Shown here: positions 51,947 to 61,587 of the stretch, piece by piece | Layout of the letters: every line of letters begins with the position of its first letter | Position numbering within the stretch: the first letter of the stretch is position 1 | Assembly: GCA_963792855.1 (NCBI GenBank) | Contig: CAWBXZ010000018.1 | Coordinates: 310,001-374,000, forward strand | DNA: 64,000 bases | DNA from: SG8-40 sp963792855 | GTDB taxonomy: Bacteria; Pseudomonadota; Gammaproteobacteria; Burkholderiales; Eutrophovitaceae | Direction of reading: 5' to 3' | Notes under the pieces: model-generated | Seen by the model: only the letters and a program-made list of their open reading frames with translations | What the model was told of the DNA's origin: nothing | The model's database searches: none | Made by a program: the position numbers and the translations under genes

Positions 51947-52858
51947 GGGGTCAGGTCTTGCAATATAGCATTCAGCTGCCGTTGATTGCCCGGCTCACGG
52001 TAGCGTAATGCACACCGAAGGCATCGGCAATGGCCTGCATGGTGTAATCGCCGGTGGCGTAAGCGGCGGCCATGCCGGTCTTCGGGTCATCGAAGGACTC
52101 GCGGTAGAAATCGAGCGACTTTGCCAGCGCGCGACGCTGTTGCCTCGGAATCTCCCGTACTGTGTGTTTGGCCGCGGTTTGTAGCTCATCCTGCATGGCT
52201 TGCACGAAGGCTTCTGAACCCAGGAATACTTGCCCGGTGAGTTGATCCCAGATTCGCGGGACTCGAACACCCTCCTGAACGAACTCGACATACCGGGCAA
52301 TCTGGCGGATACGCGAGGTGCCAAACTGTCCCAGCAGCCAGTCCGTGTGCAGCCATGCGGGGCAGGGATCCTTGCCGGCCGTGGCCTGATAAGAGCTCCA
52401 CTTCCATTGGCGCGCGTGCTTGACCATCCCGGCGCGCACCGGGTTAAGTACCACGTAGCGGGCCAGTTCCATCAAGTAACTGTCGCGTTCGACCAATATA
52501 GCCTTGAATCGACCCTGAAACACATGGCCGACTCGGTCATGCCGGCGATTGATCTTCTGGGTGTACACGCCATTGAGCTGGCGCATGCCGGCAGACAGGT
52601 TGGGATCGGCAGTTTCGACGATGAGATGGTAATGGTTGGGCATCTGGCACCAGGCGTGAACTGCCCAGTTGTAGCGCTCACAGCACTGGGCCAGTATCTC
52701 GAGCCAGTTCAGGCGGTCAGTGTCATCGACGTAGATATCCTCGCGCCGGTCGCCACGGGACGTGACGTGATAAAGGCCACCGGAGAGTTCGAGTCGGAGG
52801 GGGCGGGACATGCGGGAATTCTAGGCGGTCAGGGTGCTATATTGCAAGACCTGACCCC
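51947..52858. mobile_element. REP-associated tyrosine transposase element bounded by 24-bp inverted repeats
   Basis: GGGGTCAGGTCTTGCAATATAGCA begins at 51947 and its perfect complement ends at 52858 (the two halves are 51947-51970 and 52835-52858). The single gene inside encodes a Y1/HUH transposase. No target duplication is seen, as expected for this class. Confidence 0.85.
51972..52811 (-). CDS. REP-associated tyrosine transposase (Y1_Tnp, RAYT)
   Basis: A 279-residue HUH nuclease of the RAYT group. M-P-N-H-Y-H-L-I-V is the HUH metal motif near residue 57, and Y-L-M-E-L-A-R-Y-V-V-L-N-P-V-R-A carries the conserved catalytic Tyr region. A C-terminal helix-turn-helix (M-Q-A-I-A-D-A-F-G-V-H-Y-A-T-V-S-R-A-I) is added and could bind the element ends. 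The protein is uninterrupted, so it may be active. It lies within perfect 24-bp inverted repeats. Confidence 0.92.
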   Translation of the reverse strand: MSRPLRLELSGGLYHVTSRGDRREDIYVDDTDRLNWLEILAQCCERYNWAVHAWCQMPNHYHLIVETADPNLSAGMRQLNGVYTQKINRRHDRVGHVFQGRFKAILVERDSYLMELARYVVLNPVRAGMVKHARQWKWSSYQATAGKDPCPAWLHTDWLLGQFGTSRIRQIARYVEFVQEGVRVPRIWDQLTGQVFLGSEAFVQAMQDELQTAAKHTVREIPRQQRRALAKSLDFYRESFDDPKTGMAAAYATGDYTMQAIADAFGVHYATVSRAINGS

Positions 52859-53119
52859 GCCGCAGCCAGGATGTTTGGGAACTGGTTACGAAGTCAAGAA
52901 CTGAGGTAGTCTGCCAGCCATGTGCCCTTGTTCTGGCAAAGCGATTGATACCCGTTATGGGAACATGCCGGTCGGCTGCCACTGAGGGTGCTTTCGTGCG
53001 GCTTTGGGCTCTCGTCGGTTACCACGCATGGAAAGGTCATGAAAAATGCAGTAGGGTCTGCAGGTTGCTGCCGGGAAAAGACGTGCATCGACAAACCGCA
53101 AAAGACAAGGAGTATCACA

Positions 53120-53542
53120 ATGCCGGTAATACGATTGGCGTTCGCCATTTTGCTTGTGGGCCTGTTTGCCCTTTCCCAAAGCGCATGCTCCAGTACGCGC
53201 GTGGGTGTGAAAGAAGCTGAAAACTACAATGCACAGCCGCTTATGGTTTACATACCAGAAGGGGTCAGCGATGCTGCCGCCATCAAGGCCGCCGAATCGG
53301 GTCTAACCGGGCGCAGGTGGGCAGTAGTCGATAAGAGTGAGGAACAGATTACCGGCAAACTGAGTCACCAGCGGTTCGATGCCATCGTGAACATCAAGAT
53401 CGAGGATGGAAATCTGGTTCTATATTCCGATTCGACGTACCTGGACCCGCAATCCAACAAAGCGGAGCCTGCGGTGCCTTACGGCTGGTTGGAGAACTTG
53501 CAGAAAGACATCCAGAAAATCGTTGTTTACGAGAGCAAATAG
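53120..53542 (+). CDS. Small lipoprotein of unknown function
   Basis: A 140-residue lipoprotein with the lipobox S-Q-S-A-C and a strong AAGGAG site before the ATG at 53120. The mature domain has I-K-A-A-E-S-G-L-T-G-R-R-W, V-D-K-S-E-E-Q-I-T-G-K-L-S-H and V-N-I-K-I-E-D-G-N-L-V-L-Y-S-D. The alternation of strands and helices is of a small alpha/beta type seen in other uncharacterised lipoproteins. No family is assigned. Confidence 0.78.
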   Translation: MPVIRLAFAILLVGLFALSQSACSSTRVGVKEAENYNAQPLMVYIPEGVSDAAAIKAAESGLTGRRWAVVDKSEEQITGKLSHQRFDAIVNIKIEDGNLVLYSDSTYLDPQSNKAEPAVPYGWLENLQKDIQKIVVYESK

Positions 53543-53657
53543 ATCATCGGGGACAAGCGGAAATGCCGGTGGCGTCATGGGCGGATTAATGCGCTTATGC
53601 CGCCATTATTCCTGTCGGATTGTGCGGGACTGACATAGCCCTTTTCCATTCCTGTCA

Positions 53658-54578
53658 TTACGATTTCGTTTGACCAAGAAGCGACCTGATCTGCGGCATC
53701 GCTCGTTCCGTAGCCGCTTCGCCTTCTTCGATCGCTTCGCGTGCGCGGTGAAAATCCAGCAGCGCGAATTGAGCCAGTCGGGGGGTAATCAACGCGTCGG
53801 CAGGTTCCCCGGCGAGCCGGCTGCGGGTAATGCGCACCTGCATGATGTTGATGCTTGCGGTTACGACGTCAACCATTGACGGCGTGTCGTGATCCTTGCT
53901 GTCCAGCGACAGGGCGGTGGTCAGCCTCTGCTGGATTCGTTCGAACCATGAATCGGACTCGGTGTCGGGTGCAGCGGATATGACTGCAGTTGCCGTCTGG
54001 CCCGGGTTTACAGCACTGAGCAAATCGGCATTGAGATCCACTGCGATGACGACGTGCGCGCCGAGGGCACGGCACATGGAAACCGGAACCGGATTTACCA
54101 GTCCGCCATCGACCAGGAGGTCCTCGTCGCGCTCAACGGGTGTGAAAAGTCCGGGAAGTGAGATTGACGCGCGCACTGCCTCGAACACGGAGCCTTCACG
54201 CAACCAGATTTCGCGCCCGCTTGCGAGGTCGGTGGCAACCGCACCGAATGGGCGGTCGAGATCTTCGATGTTCCGGTCTTCGATGTGCTCCCGGAAGAAA
54301 TCAAACAGCTTCTCGCCCTTGATCAAACCGCCCGTCATCGTCAGGTCGAAATAGCTGATCACCTTCTGCCAGCGCAGCGTGCGCACCCAATTGTCGAGCC
54401 GGTCCAGTTCGTTGGCCACCATGGTGGCGCCGACCAGTGCGCCAATCGACGTGCCGCAAACAATATCTGGGGAAATGCCGTTGCGCTGAAGTGTCTGGAT
54501 GACACCGATATGAGCCCATCCGCGAGCCGCGCCGCTGCCGAGCGCAAGGCCGACGCGCAGTTTTTCGCGGTGTCTCAT
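53658..54578 (-). CDS. Patatin-like phospholipase, RssA-like
   Basis: A 306-residue patatin. The oxyanion block G-S-G-A-A-R-G-W-A-H-I-G is at residue 14, the nucleophile motif G-T-S-I-G-A at 43, and the catalytic D-G-G in L-V-D-G-G-L-V-N near 168. The C-terminal 90 residues are less conserved. No signal peptide is seen, so it is probably cytosolic or peripheral. It is divergent from alaX. Confidence 0.92.
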   Translation of the reverse strand: MRHREKLRVGLALGSGAARGWAHIGVIQTLQRNGISPDIVCGTSIGALVGATMVANELDRLDNWVRTLRWQKVISYFDLTMTGGLIKGEKLFDFFREHIEDRNIEDLDRPFGAVATDLASGREIWLREGSVFEAVRASISLPGLFTPVERDEDLLVDGGLVNPVPVSMCRALGAHVVIAVDLNADLLSAVNPGQTATAVISAAPDTESDSWFERIQQRLTTALSLDSKDHDTPSMVDVVTASINIMQVRITRSRLAGEPADALITPRLAQFALLDFHRAREAIEEGEAATERAMPQIRSLLGQTKS

Positions 54579-54837
54579 CGTTCGTCCTGTATCTGCATGT
54601 TGTGGACGGTTCAGGGATATCCGTTGTGAGGACTATCGACCTGATTATACGCGGGGGAAGTTTATGTATTGCGTCCACGGCTGGTCGCAAACACCGATCC
54701 GGCACCAGAGAGGCGACGTTGGCCGATGTGCATGCGTTCTTTCACCTACAATTGCGGACTCGACTATTTTCACGTTTAGCTCTTGCGGGCCGGTTGGACG
54801 ATGCAGGCAACGCGAAGCACGGATTCACAGCAAAGAC

Positions 54838-55563
54838 ATGACTGAACTTCTGTTTTACGACGACGCCTACCTGAAGCACTGTGAAGCACGGGTCGTGGAA
54901 GCCGGCGATGATGGAATCGTGCTCGACCAGACTGTGTTCTATCCGCTCGGTGGCGGTCAACCGGGTGACGCCGGAACGCTGAGGCGGGCCGACGGCTCGG
55001 TGCTCGAGATTGGCAGCACGCGGCGCCGCAGAGAAGATGGCGCCGTTTTGCACGTGCCTGCCGAGGGCGGCGCTGCACAAATGGTGCGAATCGGCGAGCA
55101 AGTCGTCGCCAGCATCGATTGGGAAAAGCGCTATGCCCACATGCGGATTCATACCTGTTTGCATTTGTTGTCTGCGGTGATCCCGGCGGGTGTGACGGGC
55201 GGCGCGATCCGCCATGATTCAGGGCGGCTCGATTTCGATTTGCCAGGAGAGGCGCCGAGCCGCGGTGACGTCGAGGAGAAGTTGAACGCATTGATTGCGC
55301 AGGGGCATGCTGTCACGCCGCGCTGGATTAACGGTGACGAACTCGACGCAAGGCCGGAACTGGTCAAGACGATGTCCGTTGCACCGCCGCGCGGAGTGGC
55401 GCGGGTCAGGTTGCTCGATATTGCCGGCGTGGACTTGCAGGCCTGCGGCGGGACGCATGTCGCGAACACCTCGGAGATCGGACCGGTCGTGGTAACGAAA
55501 ATCGAGAGCAAGGGCGCGCGCAATCGGCGCGTTGCCATTGCTTTTGCCGAAGGGGGGCAGTAA
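54838..55563 (+). CDS. Alanyl-tRNA editing protein AlaX-like
   Basis: A free-standing editing domain that hydrolyses mischarged Ser- or Gly-tRNA-Ala. The 241-residue protein has G-G-G-Q-P-G-D (AlaRS editing-site loop), the zinc motif H-T-C-L-H near residue 104, and the second zinc half C-G-G-T-H-V near 205. The sequence also contains the N-terminal beta domain shared with AlaRS. The ATG at 54838 fits the family N-terminus. Its stop shares a base with the next start (TAATG). Confidence 0.92.
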   Translation: MTELLFYDDAYLKHCEARVVEAGDDGIVLDQTVFYPLGGGQPGDAGTLRRADGSVLEIGSTRRRREDGAVLHVPAEGGAAQMVRIGEQVVASIDWEKRYAHMRIHTCLHLLSAVIPAGVTGGAIRHDSGRLDFDLPGEAPSRGDVEEKLNALIAQGHAVTPRWINGDELDARPELVKTMSVAPPRGVARVRLLDIAGVDLQACGGTHVANTSEIGPVVVTKIESKGARNRRVAIAFAEGGQ

Positions 55564-56372
55564 TGCAGGTTTTGCCGGTGCAGCGCTTGCCGCTCGCCAA
55601 AGTCGTGGCCGGTGCACTGATACTGTCCTGGGAACGACGCTACGCGCTTCTGAATGCGCTTTGGTTGCCGCTGTTGCTCGGCATCGCGTTTTCGGTATCG
55701 GAGTCCATTTGGGGACCGAGTTCTTGGGAAAGCGGCACCGCGGAAGAGAACGCGCAGCGGCAAACCGCATTGCTGCTGTGGACGTTGCCGCTGTTCGCAC
55801 TGACGGTCGTCTTTGCCGTTCGCAGTTATCGTGTTTATCTTCTGGGAAGCGAACAGCGGCAGGCTGTTGCACCGATATCCTGGGGGCTGCGCGAAACGCG
55901 GTTCATTTTTGCGATTGCGGGTGTTGCGTTCGTGTTCGCCACGGCCTTGTTCATGTTCAGCGGCCTGTTGGCACTGGTGTGGCCTGGCGTGGCTGAATTC
56001 GCCGGCAGCCGTTACGGTATCGCCTTGGTGTTACCGCCCGCGTATCTCGCGGGGCGCTTGCTGCTGGCGTTTCCTGCGCTCGCTTCCGATAGTGCCGAGG
56101 AGGTGTTCCAGGCGCTCTTGCAATCGTGGAAGATAACCAATCGCAACGGCTGGCGTGTGGTAACGCTGTGCGTGATTCTGCCCGGGGTCGTGGCGTGGGT
56201 TCTGGAACAGGTTAGCCAGCTTCCGATGCCCGGCATTACCGTCCTCACGTCAATTGCCGTCTGGCTGGTGATGCCGGTCGAGCTGGCACTGGTTGCGCTG
56301 GCCTACGTGAGCTTGCGGCCGGGAGACAAACCCGCGCCGCCCGGCGAAGAAGTCGACGAAACGCTCATGTAA
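55563..56372 (+). CDS. Integral membrane protein of unknown function
   Basis: A 269-residue protein with about six hydrophobic helices, no recognisable transport motif and a polar Pro-rich C-terminal tail (K-P-A-P-P-G-E-E). It resembles uncharacterised YciC/BPSS1780-like membrane proteins only in general layout. It overlaps alaX by one base and is probably co-translated with it. Confidence 0.7.
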   Translation: MQVLPVQRLPLAKVVAGALILSWERRYALLNALWLPLLLGIAFSVSESIWGPSSWESGTAEENAQRQTALLLWTLPLFALTVVFAVRSYRVYLLGSEQRQAVAPISWGLRETRFIFAIAGVAFVFATALFMFSGLLALVWPGVAEFAGSRYGIALVLPPAYLAGRLLLAFPALASDSAEEVFQALLQSWKITNRNGWRVVTLCVILPGVVAWVLEQVSQLPMPGITVLTSIAVWLVMPVELALVALAYVSLRPGDKPAPPGEEVDETLM

Positions 56373-56411
56373 AGCCGAATCCGCAGCACTGACACTGCTG
56401 CGGTACTCGTC

Positions 56412-57515
56412 TCAGGCGCTGAGCTGGCGCACCTCAGCCGATTTCGGGATGCGCCCGGGCAACACGCCCTTCAGTTTGTCGCGGGCTTCGCGCAGGACTT
56501 TTTCCGTGGTTTCCCAGTCGATACAGGCGTCGGTGACCGAAACGCCGTATTTCAGTTGCGACAAATCGGCAGTCAGCTTCTGGTTGCCGGCGCCGATGTT
56601 GCTCTCGAGCATCACACCGACGATGGACTTGTTGCCTTCCAGAATCTGGTGCACACAGTCGTTCATGACCAGCGGCTGCAGGTTGTGATCCTTGTTCGAG
56701 TTGGCGTGGCTGCAATCGATGACGACGTTGCTTGGCAGTTTCGCTTTTTCGAGTTCTTTTTCCACCAGCGCGACTGTCACCGAATCGTAGTTCGGTCCCT
56801 TGTCGCCTCCGCGCAGCACCATGTGGCCGTAGGCATTACCCCGTGTGCGGATGACTGCGACCTGTCCGCGCTGGTCGATGCCGAGGAAACTGTGCGGCTT
56901 GGAAACCGACTGCAGGGCGTTGATGGCGACCGTCAGGCTGCCGTCGGTGCCGTTCTTGAAGCCCACCGGTGTCGACAAGCCGCTCGCCATCTCCCGGTGT
57001 GTTTGTGACTCGGTCGTGCGTGCGCCAATGGCACTCCAGGAAATCAGATCGCCAAGGTACTGCGGGCTGATCGGGTCGAGCGCTTCGGTGCCGGTCGGCA
57101 GGCCCAGTTCGTTGATGTCGGTGAGCAGCTTACGCGCCAGTCGCAAGCCGGCATCGATGTCGAATGAATCGTTCATGTGCGGGTCGTTGATCAGGCCCTT
57201 CCATCCGGTCGTGGTGCGCGGCTTCTCGAAATACACGCGCATGACGATGAACAGCGTGTCGCCGACTTCGTCGGCGAGCGCTTTAAGACGGCGCGCATAG
57301 TCCAGTGCCGCTGCCGGGTCATGGATCGAGCAGGGGCCTACCACCACCATCAAGCGGTGATCGCGCCGGTCGAGGATGTTCTCCGCGATACGACGTCCTT
57401 CGATCACGTTGCGCTCCGCCTGTTCGGTCAGCGGCACATCGCTCTTGATGCTGGCCGGTGTGTCGAGCACGACCTGCGACTCGACATTCGTGTTGTATAC
57501 GAGTTTTTCGTCCAT
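56412..57515 (-). CDS. aroG: 3-deoxy-7-phosphoheptulonate synthase, class I (AroG type)
   Basis: Condenses phosphoenolpyruvate and erythrose 4-phosphate in the first shikimate step. The 367-residue protein is full length, with V-G-P-C-S-I-H-D-P, G-L-I-N-D-P-H-M-N, G-A-R-T-T-E-S-Q, D-C-S-H-A-N-S and G-V-M-L-E-S-N metal/substrate motifs. Which amino acid inhibits it cannot be read; the N-terminal regulatory segment is present. It is monocistronic. Confidence 0.95.
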   Translation of the reverse strand: MDEKLVYNTNVESQVVLDTPASIKSDVPLTEQAERNVIEGRRIAENILDRRDHRLMVVVGPCSIHDPAAALDYARRLKALADEVGDTLFIVMRVYFEKPRTTTGWKGLINDPHMNDSFDIDAGLRLARKLLTDINELGLPTGTEALDPISPQYLGDLISWSAIGARTTESQTHREMASGLSTPVGFKNGTDGSLTVAINALQSVSKPHSFLGIDQRGQVAVIRTRGNAYGHMVLRGGDKGPNYDSVTVALVEKELEKAKLPSNVVIDCSHANSNKDHNLQPLVMNDCVHQILEGNKSIVGVMLESNIGAGNQKLTADLSQLKYGVSVTDACIDWETTEKVLREARDKLKGVLPGRIPKSAEVRQLSA

Positions 57516-57748
57516 TACCTTGCCTCACTCAAACGGATGAGGGCCGCCAAAGCAGCCCTGTTACGCCATTGTAAGTCATTGTTCGGGGCGGTAAAACCTC
57601 GCGGTGCCCGGCGGTGACCGGGAAACGACCGGATTCGGGGCGTGCCGGCCGGGCCGCTGGCCTCGCGCGTCACCAAACGGCGCCGTGAGGGTCACGCTCC
57701 GCGGGTCGAATTACGCCACAGGTTCTCCGCGCTGGCGTCGTCCGGCTG

Positions 57749-58075
57749 TTAGCGAATCGCCGAATAAGGCGTTGGCATCAGGATCGAATTGCTGATCGAG
57801 GACACCAGCGGGCCGTTCTTTTCGGTCTCGGCGCGGACAGCCTGCCATTCCTTGTCAGCGATAAACGCGTTCCACTTCTGCTCGCGATCGGCAAGGCTAT
57901 CCCACTCCAGCAAGTAGGTGAGGTCGTTGTTGTTCTCGCCGACCAGGGTGGTCCAGAAACCCGCTTGCCGGATGTCGAAGCGTTTCCAGATTTTCAGCGT
58001 GTGATTGGTAAAGCGCGCATTCAGGTCCGGTAACCTTCCAGGCATGGCGTGGTAGATGCGTAACTCGTGGATCAT
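57749..58075 (-). CDS. NIPSNAP family protein
   Basis: A 108-residue dimeric alpha/beta-barrel protein with the NIPSNAP pattern: H-E-L-R-I-Y-H-A-M-P-G-R-L-P near the N-terminus, G-F-W-T-T-L-V-G and L-T-Y-L-L-E-W-D-S-L-A-D-R-E. The ATG at 58075 is preferred; the frame upstream to 58135 is not coding-like. The gene sits 90 bp after the AraD1-like gene on the same strand and may form an operon with it. Function is unknown. Confidence 0.85.
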   Translation of the reverse strand: MIHELRIYHAMPGRLPDLNARFTNHTLKIWKRFDIRQAGFWTTLVGENNNDLTYLLEWDSLADREQKWNAFIADKEWQAVRAETEKNGPLVSSISNSILMPTPYSAIR

Positions 58076-58165
58076 GCTGTTCTCCTCATTGTTGTGCTGG
58101 CATTTTTCTGTGCAATCCTGCCCGCGCCGTTGCACCGGTCTTTTCCTGGCGCAACAAATGCGCCT

Positions 58166-59167
58166 TCACAAGGTTTGTACGCTAACGAGCTCTTGCTTGC
58201 CTGCTGCCTCGCCCAGCGTGTTGCGCAATGGTTTGCCGAATACCGGGGACTCGATCTCGAATATGTCGCCGGGCCGGGTTTCGACCTTGTCGGTGAAACT
58301 GCCGGTGGCGGCACCAAAGTAATGCACGTGCACATCTCCGGCCCGGCGGAATATGCCGTACTTGAAATGATGATGTTCGAGGTTGGCGATCGAATGGCAC
58401 ATGTTCTCCTCGCCGGACAGCCAGTCCCGTTCCCATATCGTTTCGGTGCCGCGCCGCAGGCGCGCATGGCCGGTGACGTGCACGGGTAACTCGCCCAGCA
58501 ACAGTTCGGGTCCGTAGGAGCATTGCCGCAGTTTCGAGTGCGCGAGGTACAGGTAATTCTGCCGCTCCATGACGTGGTCCGAATACTCGTTGCCGAGCGC
58601 GAACCCGGCGCGGTAGATACGCCCGTCGTCCCCCGCCAGATAGATGCCGACGACTTCCACTTCGTCACCGCCGTCCAGTGCGTGTGAAGGGAGCTCGAGT
58701 TCGTGTTCAGGTGCGACCACGCAGCTGCCGTCACCCTTGTAGAACCACTCGGGCGCGATCCCGATTTTTCCCTTGCCCGGCTTGCCGCCTTCCAGCCCCC
58801 ATTTGAACATCTTCATCGAGTCCGTGAGTTGGTTCTCGTCGGTCTGCATCTTGGCGTGCATGGCATCGCGCGCGGCAGCGCTGCCCAGATGCGACAGTCC
58901 GGTGCCAGTCACCAGATTGTGATATGGATCGGGATGATCGAAGGGCACGCACAGGCGCTTTTCCGCGATAACCAACGCGTAGTCTTCTTTTTCATCGCCA
59001 AGTCGCCCGGCGAGTACCGATTCGAGGGAAGTGCCGGTCCGGATGGCGTCCTGCGCCAGTTCGTAGAGCCGGCGTGCTCCGCGCACCACCCTGATTGTTG
59101 CGCCGTCATCGGATACGACACCGACCCGGCGCGCGCCGTCACGCCCCGCAATCTGAACTGCTCTCAC
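58166..59167 (-). CDS. AraD1/GguC-like fumarylacetoacetase-fold enzyme
   Basis: A 333-residue protein of the FAH superfamily, AraD1/GguC branch. G-L-S-H-L-G-S-A-A-A-R, M-F-K-W-G-L-E-G-G-K-P-G-K-G-K and P-E-W-F-Y-K-G-D-G occupy the middle, E-H-E-L the metal-binding area, and G-N-E-Y-S-D-H the metal-site strand. Characterised AraD1-type proteins act on 2-keto-3-deoxy sugar acids. The GTG at 59167 is preceded by GGGAGGAAG. It fits a sugar-acid theme with the gene at 11995, but they are far apart. Confidence 0.78.
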   Translation of the reverse strand: MRAVQIAGRDGARRVGVVSDDGATIRVVRGARRLYELAQDAIRTGTSLESVLAGRLGDEKEDYALVIAEKRLCVPFDHPDPYHNLVTGTGLSHLGSAAARDAMHAKMQTDENQLTDSMKMFKWGLEGGKPGKGKIGIAPEWFYKGDGSCVVAPEHELELPSHALDGGDEVEVVGIYLAGDDGRIYRAGFALGNEYSDHVMERQNYLYLAHSKLRQCSYGPELLLGELPVHVTGHARLRRGTETIWERDWLSGEENMCHSIANLEHHHFKYGIFRRAGDVHVHYFGAATGSFTDKVETRPGDIFEIESPVFGKPLRNTLGEAAGKQELVSVQTL

Positions 59168-59381
59168 GTCTTCCTCCCGTCCCCAGGATGCGCCGCAATG
59201 CCGTAACCTTCGTTTGCCCGGGCCGCGCGGTGCGTTCTGCCTCGCGGGCGCCCGGTTACTGGCGATTGCAGGTCATCGTTTTTATGTTGTTCCAGACTCT
59301 TCGGTCAGCAAAGGCAACACTGGCCGCTGCGTGAATGTTACACCGTGGCGCTATACTTCGGCCATTCAGGGAGAACAGGTG

Positions 59382-60167
59382 ATGAAAGCAAAAACAAACG
59401 GTATCGAGCTTTATTACGAGATTCACGGCCAGAGCGGACCATGGGTCGTGCTCAGCCATTCGCTGGCCTGCGATCTGCACATGTGGGATGCGCAGATCGA
59501 CTCGCTCAAGGACCGCTATCGGGTACTCGCGTTCGATACCCGTGGTCACGGTAGGAGCGACGCGCCCAAAGGCGAGTACACGCTGGACCAGTTGGTCGAG
59601 GACGCGAGGGGATTGCTCGACAAAGCCGGTGTCGAAAAGGCACATTGGGTCGGCCTTTCGATGGGCGGCATGATCGGCATGATGTTCGAATTGAAGTATC
59701 CCGGCACGTTCCGGTCGCTGGTCTTGTGTGACACCTCCAGCCGCATGCCGGCGGAGCTTGCGCCGGTATGGGCAGGGCGCATCAAGACGGCCACCGAAAA
59801 CGGCATGGCGGGTGTGGTGGAAAGCACGCTCGAGCGATGGTTTACCGAACCGTTCAGGAAATCGCGGCGCGATGTGACAGACGGCGTCGCGAAAATGATC
59901 GCCGCGACGAAGGTTGACGGATATGCCGGATGCTGCCACGCGATCCCGAAGCTGAACTGTACCGACCGTTTGCACCAGATCGCCTGTCCGGTTCAGGTCA
60001 TCGTCGGAGAGCAGGATGCGGGGACGCCGGTGGCCATGTCCGAGGCGATTCATTCGGCCATTGCGGGATCCGAGCTGGTCGTCATTCCTCAAGCGTCGCA
60101 CCTGTCGAACCTGGAGCAGCCTGAAAAATTCAATGAAGCCCTGAACAGGTTTCTGTCAGCGCATTGA
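59382..60167 (+). CDS. Alpha/beta hydrolase, 3-oxoadipate enol-lactonase-like
   Basis: A 261-residue hydrolase resembling PcaD, which opens beta-ketoadipate enol-lactone. S-H-S-L-A-C-D-L-H-M-W gives the oxyanion hole, G-L-S-M-G-G-M-I-G the nucleophile, G-E-Q-D-A-G-T the acid and A-S-H-L-S-N-L-E-Q-P the catalytic His. No other protocatechuate genes are near, so the substrate is uncertain. The ATG at 59382 is used, with AACAGGTG just before it. Confidence 0.83.
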   Translation: MKAKTNGIELYYEIHGQSGPWVVLSHSLACDLHMWDAQIDSLKDRYRVLAFDTRGHGRSDAPKGEYTLDQLVEDARGLLDKAGVEKAHWVGLSMGGMIGMMFELKYPGTFRSLVLCDTSSRMPAELAPVWAGRIKTATENGMAGVVESTLERWFTEPFRKSRRDVTDGVAKMIAATKVDGYAGCCHAIPKLNCTDRLHQIACPVQVIVGEQDAGTPVAMSEAIHSAIAGSELVVIPQASHLSNLEQPEKFNEALNRFLSAH

Positions 60168-60189
60168 GTTTCGCACGACCGCGCGAAAC

Positions 60190-61587
60190 TCAGGCCTGTT
60201 CGATGATTTCCAGATTCTTTGCCGGTTGTTTTAGCGCGGACAACAGCAGTTTGTAAGTGTCGGCATCGAATGCGGCCTCATGCCGCGTATCGTAGTGATC
60301 GAACAGATCCATTTGCGAGTGGTGCGTGCCAAGATAGCGCCAGTGGTCAATCACATGCACTTCGGTGCGGCGGCTCACCGGATGGTGCTCGCGAACCATA
60401 ATTGCGCCTTTGTATGGCCAGGGCGCGATGCGCATCTTGTTCAAGGCCATCGATACCCGCATCGCGTGGTTCAGCTCCGTTTCGTTGCCGACACAGACGC
60501 CGCGGCATTTTCGCAGCTGGTGCGCGAAGCACGCACCTTTGCCTTTTTCAAGCCCTAGGCGGATCAGGCACAGTCCGTATTCGTCGGCAATTTTTCTGAG
60601 CGCATCGCGCGCCGCCCGTTTCGTCCGGAAAATACCGTAAACGTCGCCGAGCAGGCCGGGTTCGATTTCCGTGAAGTACATGAGCTTCGGAGTCATCGGG
60701 CCATCGGCCGGGTTCCAGTGGTAGGTGCAGATCTCTTTCGATTCGCGCAGGCGGCGGTTGTGCAGGGGGGTAAGACGCTTGACCAGTTGCGCTTCCTTGA
60801 TGAGCGCGCCAAAGTTTCCCGCCGTTTCGATCCAGTCGATGCGCCTGATGTCGCGGGAGATGTGCATGTCCTTGCTGGTTGAGTGGTCGCCGCTGAAGTG
60901 CGACATCACTCGCGTGCGCAGGTTGATGCTCTTGCCGACGTAGAGCACCGTGTCGTTCTCGCCGTAGAAGATGTATACGCCCGGCGTATCGGGCAAGCCT
61001 TTGAGCGCATCGGGAGCCAGGCCCGCAGGAAGGGCGGGCGAGCGCAGCAGTTTCTCTACAACGTCATTGATGACATTTCGATCGAGCTCGTGATGGATGT
61101 GCTGCGTGAATTCCCAGAGCACTCTTGCGTCCGCCAGCGCGCGATGGCGCGCGTCGCACGACAGATTGTGCCGATCGATCAGACTGTCGAGATTGTGGCG
61201 CCGCTCCTGCGGGTAGAGACGGCGCGAGAGCTTGACCGTGCACAGCACCCTGGGTGCGTAGTCCAGGCCCAGTCGGCGGAATTCGTTGCGCAGGAAACCG
61301 TAATCAAAGCGGGCGTTGTGCGCCACCAGGACTTTTCCGGCAAGGCGCTTGTGCAATTCGGGCGCGAGTTCCTCGAACGTGGGAGCTTCGGCCACCATCG
61401 CGTCACTGATTCCGGTGAGCGCCTGGATGGCCGGTGGTATGCGCATTTGCGGATTGACCAGCGAACTCCATTCGCCGACATAATGGCCGCGATCGACTTC
61501 GACCACTCCGATTTCGGTGATGCGGTCGAAATGCGCCGTCGCGCCGGTCGTCTCCAGATCGACGAATACCAGTGGCCGGTCAAGCAT
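60190..61587 (-). CDS. DEDDh exonuclease fused to a GIY-YIG domain
   Basis: A 465-residue two-domain nuclease. Residues 1-170 are a DnaQ-like 3'-5' exonuclease with F-V-D-L-E-T-T-G, V-A-H-N-A-R-F-D-Y and H-R-A-L-A-D-A. Residues 205-290 hold a GIY-YIG/UvrC-type domain with P-G-V-Y-I-F-Y-G and V-L-Y-V-G-K-S-I-N-L-R-T-R-V. A C-terminal part with a C-x6-C-x3-C pattern (A-C-F-A-H-Q-L-R-K-C-R-G-V-C) follows. This layout is known for Cho-like repair or replication-linked proteins, but the cellular role is not settled. Confidence 0.9.
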   Translation of the reverse strand: MLDRPLVFVDLETTGATAHFDRITEIGVVEVDRGHYVGEWSSLVNPQMRIPPAIQALTGISDAMVAEAPTFEELAPELHKRLAGKVLVAHNARFDYGFLRNEFRRLGLDYAPRVLCTVKLSRRLYPQERRHNLDSLIDRHNLSCDARHRALADARVLWEFTQHIHHELDRNVINDVVEKLLRSPALPAGLAPDALKGLPDTPGVYIFYGENDTVLYVGKSINLRTRVMSHFSGDHSTSKDMHISRDIRRIDWIETAGNFGALIKEAQLVKRLTPLHNRRLRESKEICTYHWNPADGPMTPKLMYFTEIEPGLLGDVYGIFRTKRAARDALRKIADEYGLCLIRLGLEKGKGACFAHQLRKCRGVCVGNETELNHAMRVSMALNKMRIAPWPYKGAIMVREHHPVSRRTEVHVIDHWRYLGTHHSQMDLFDHYDTRHEAAFDADTYKLLLSALKQPAKNLEIIEQA

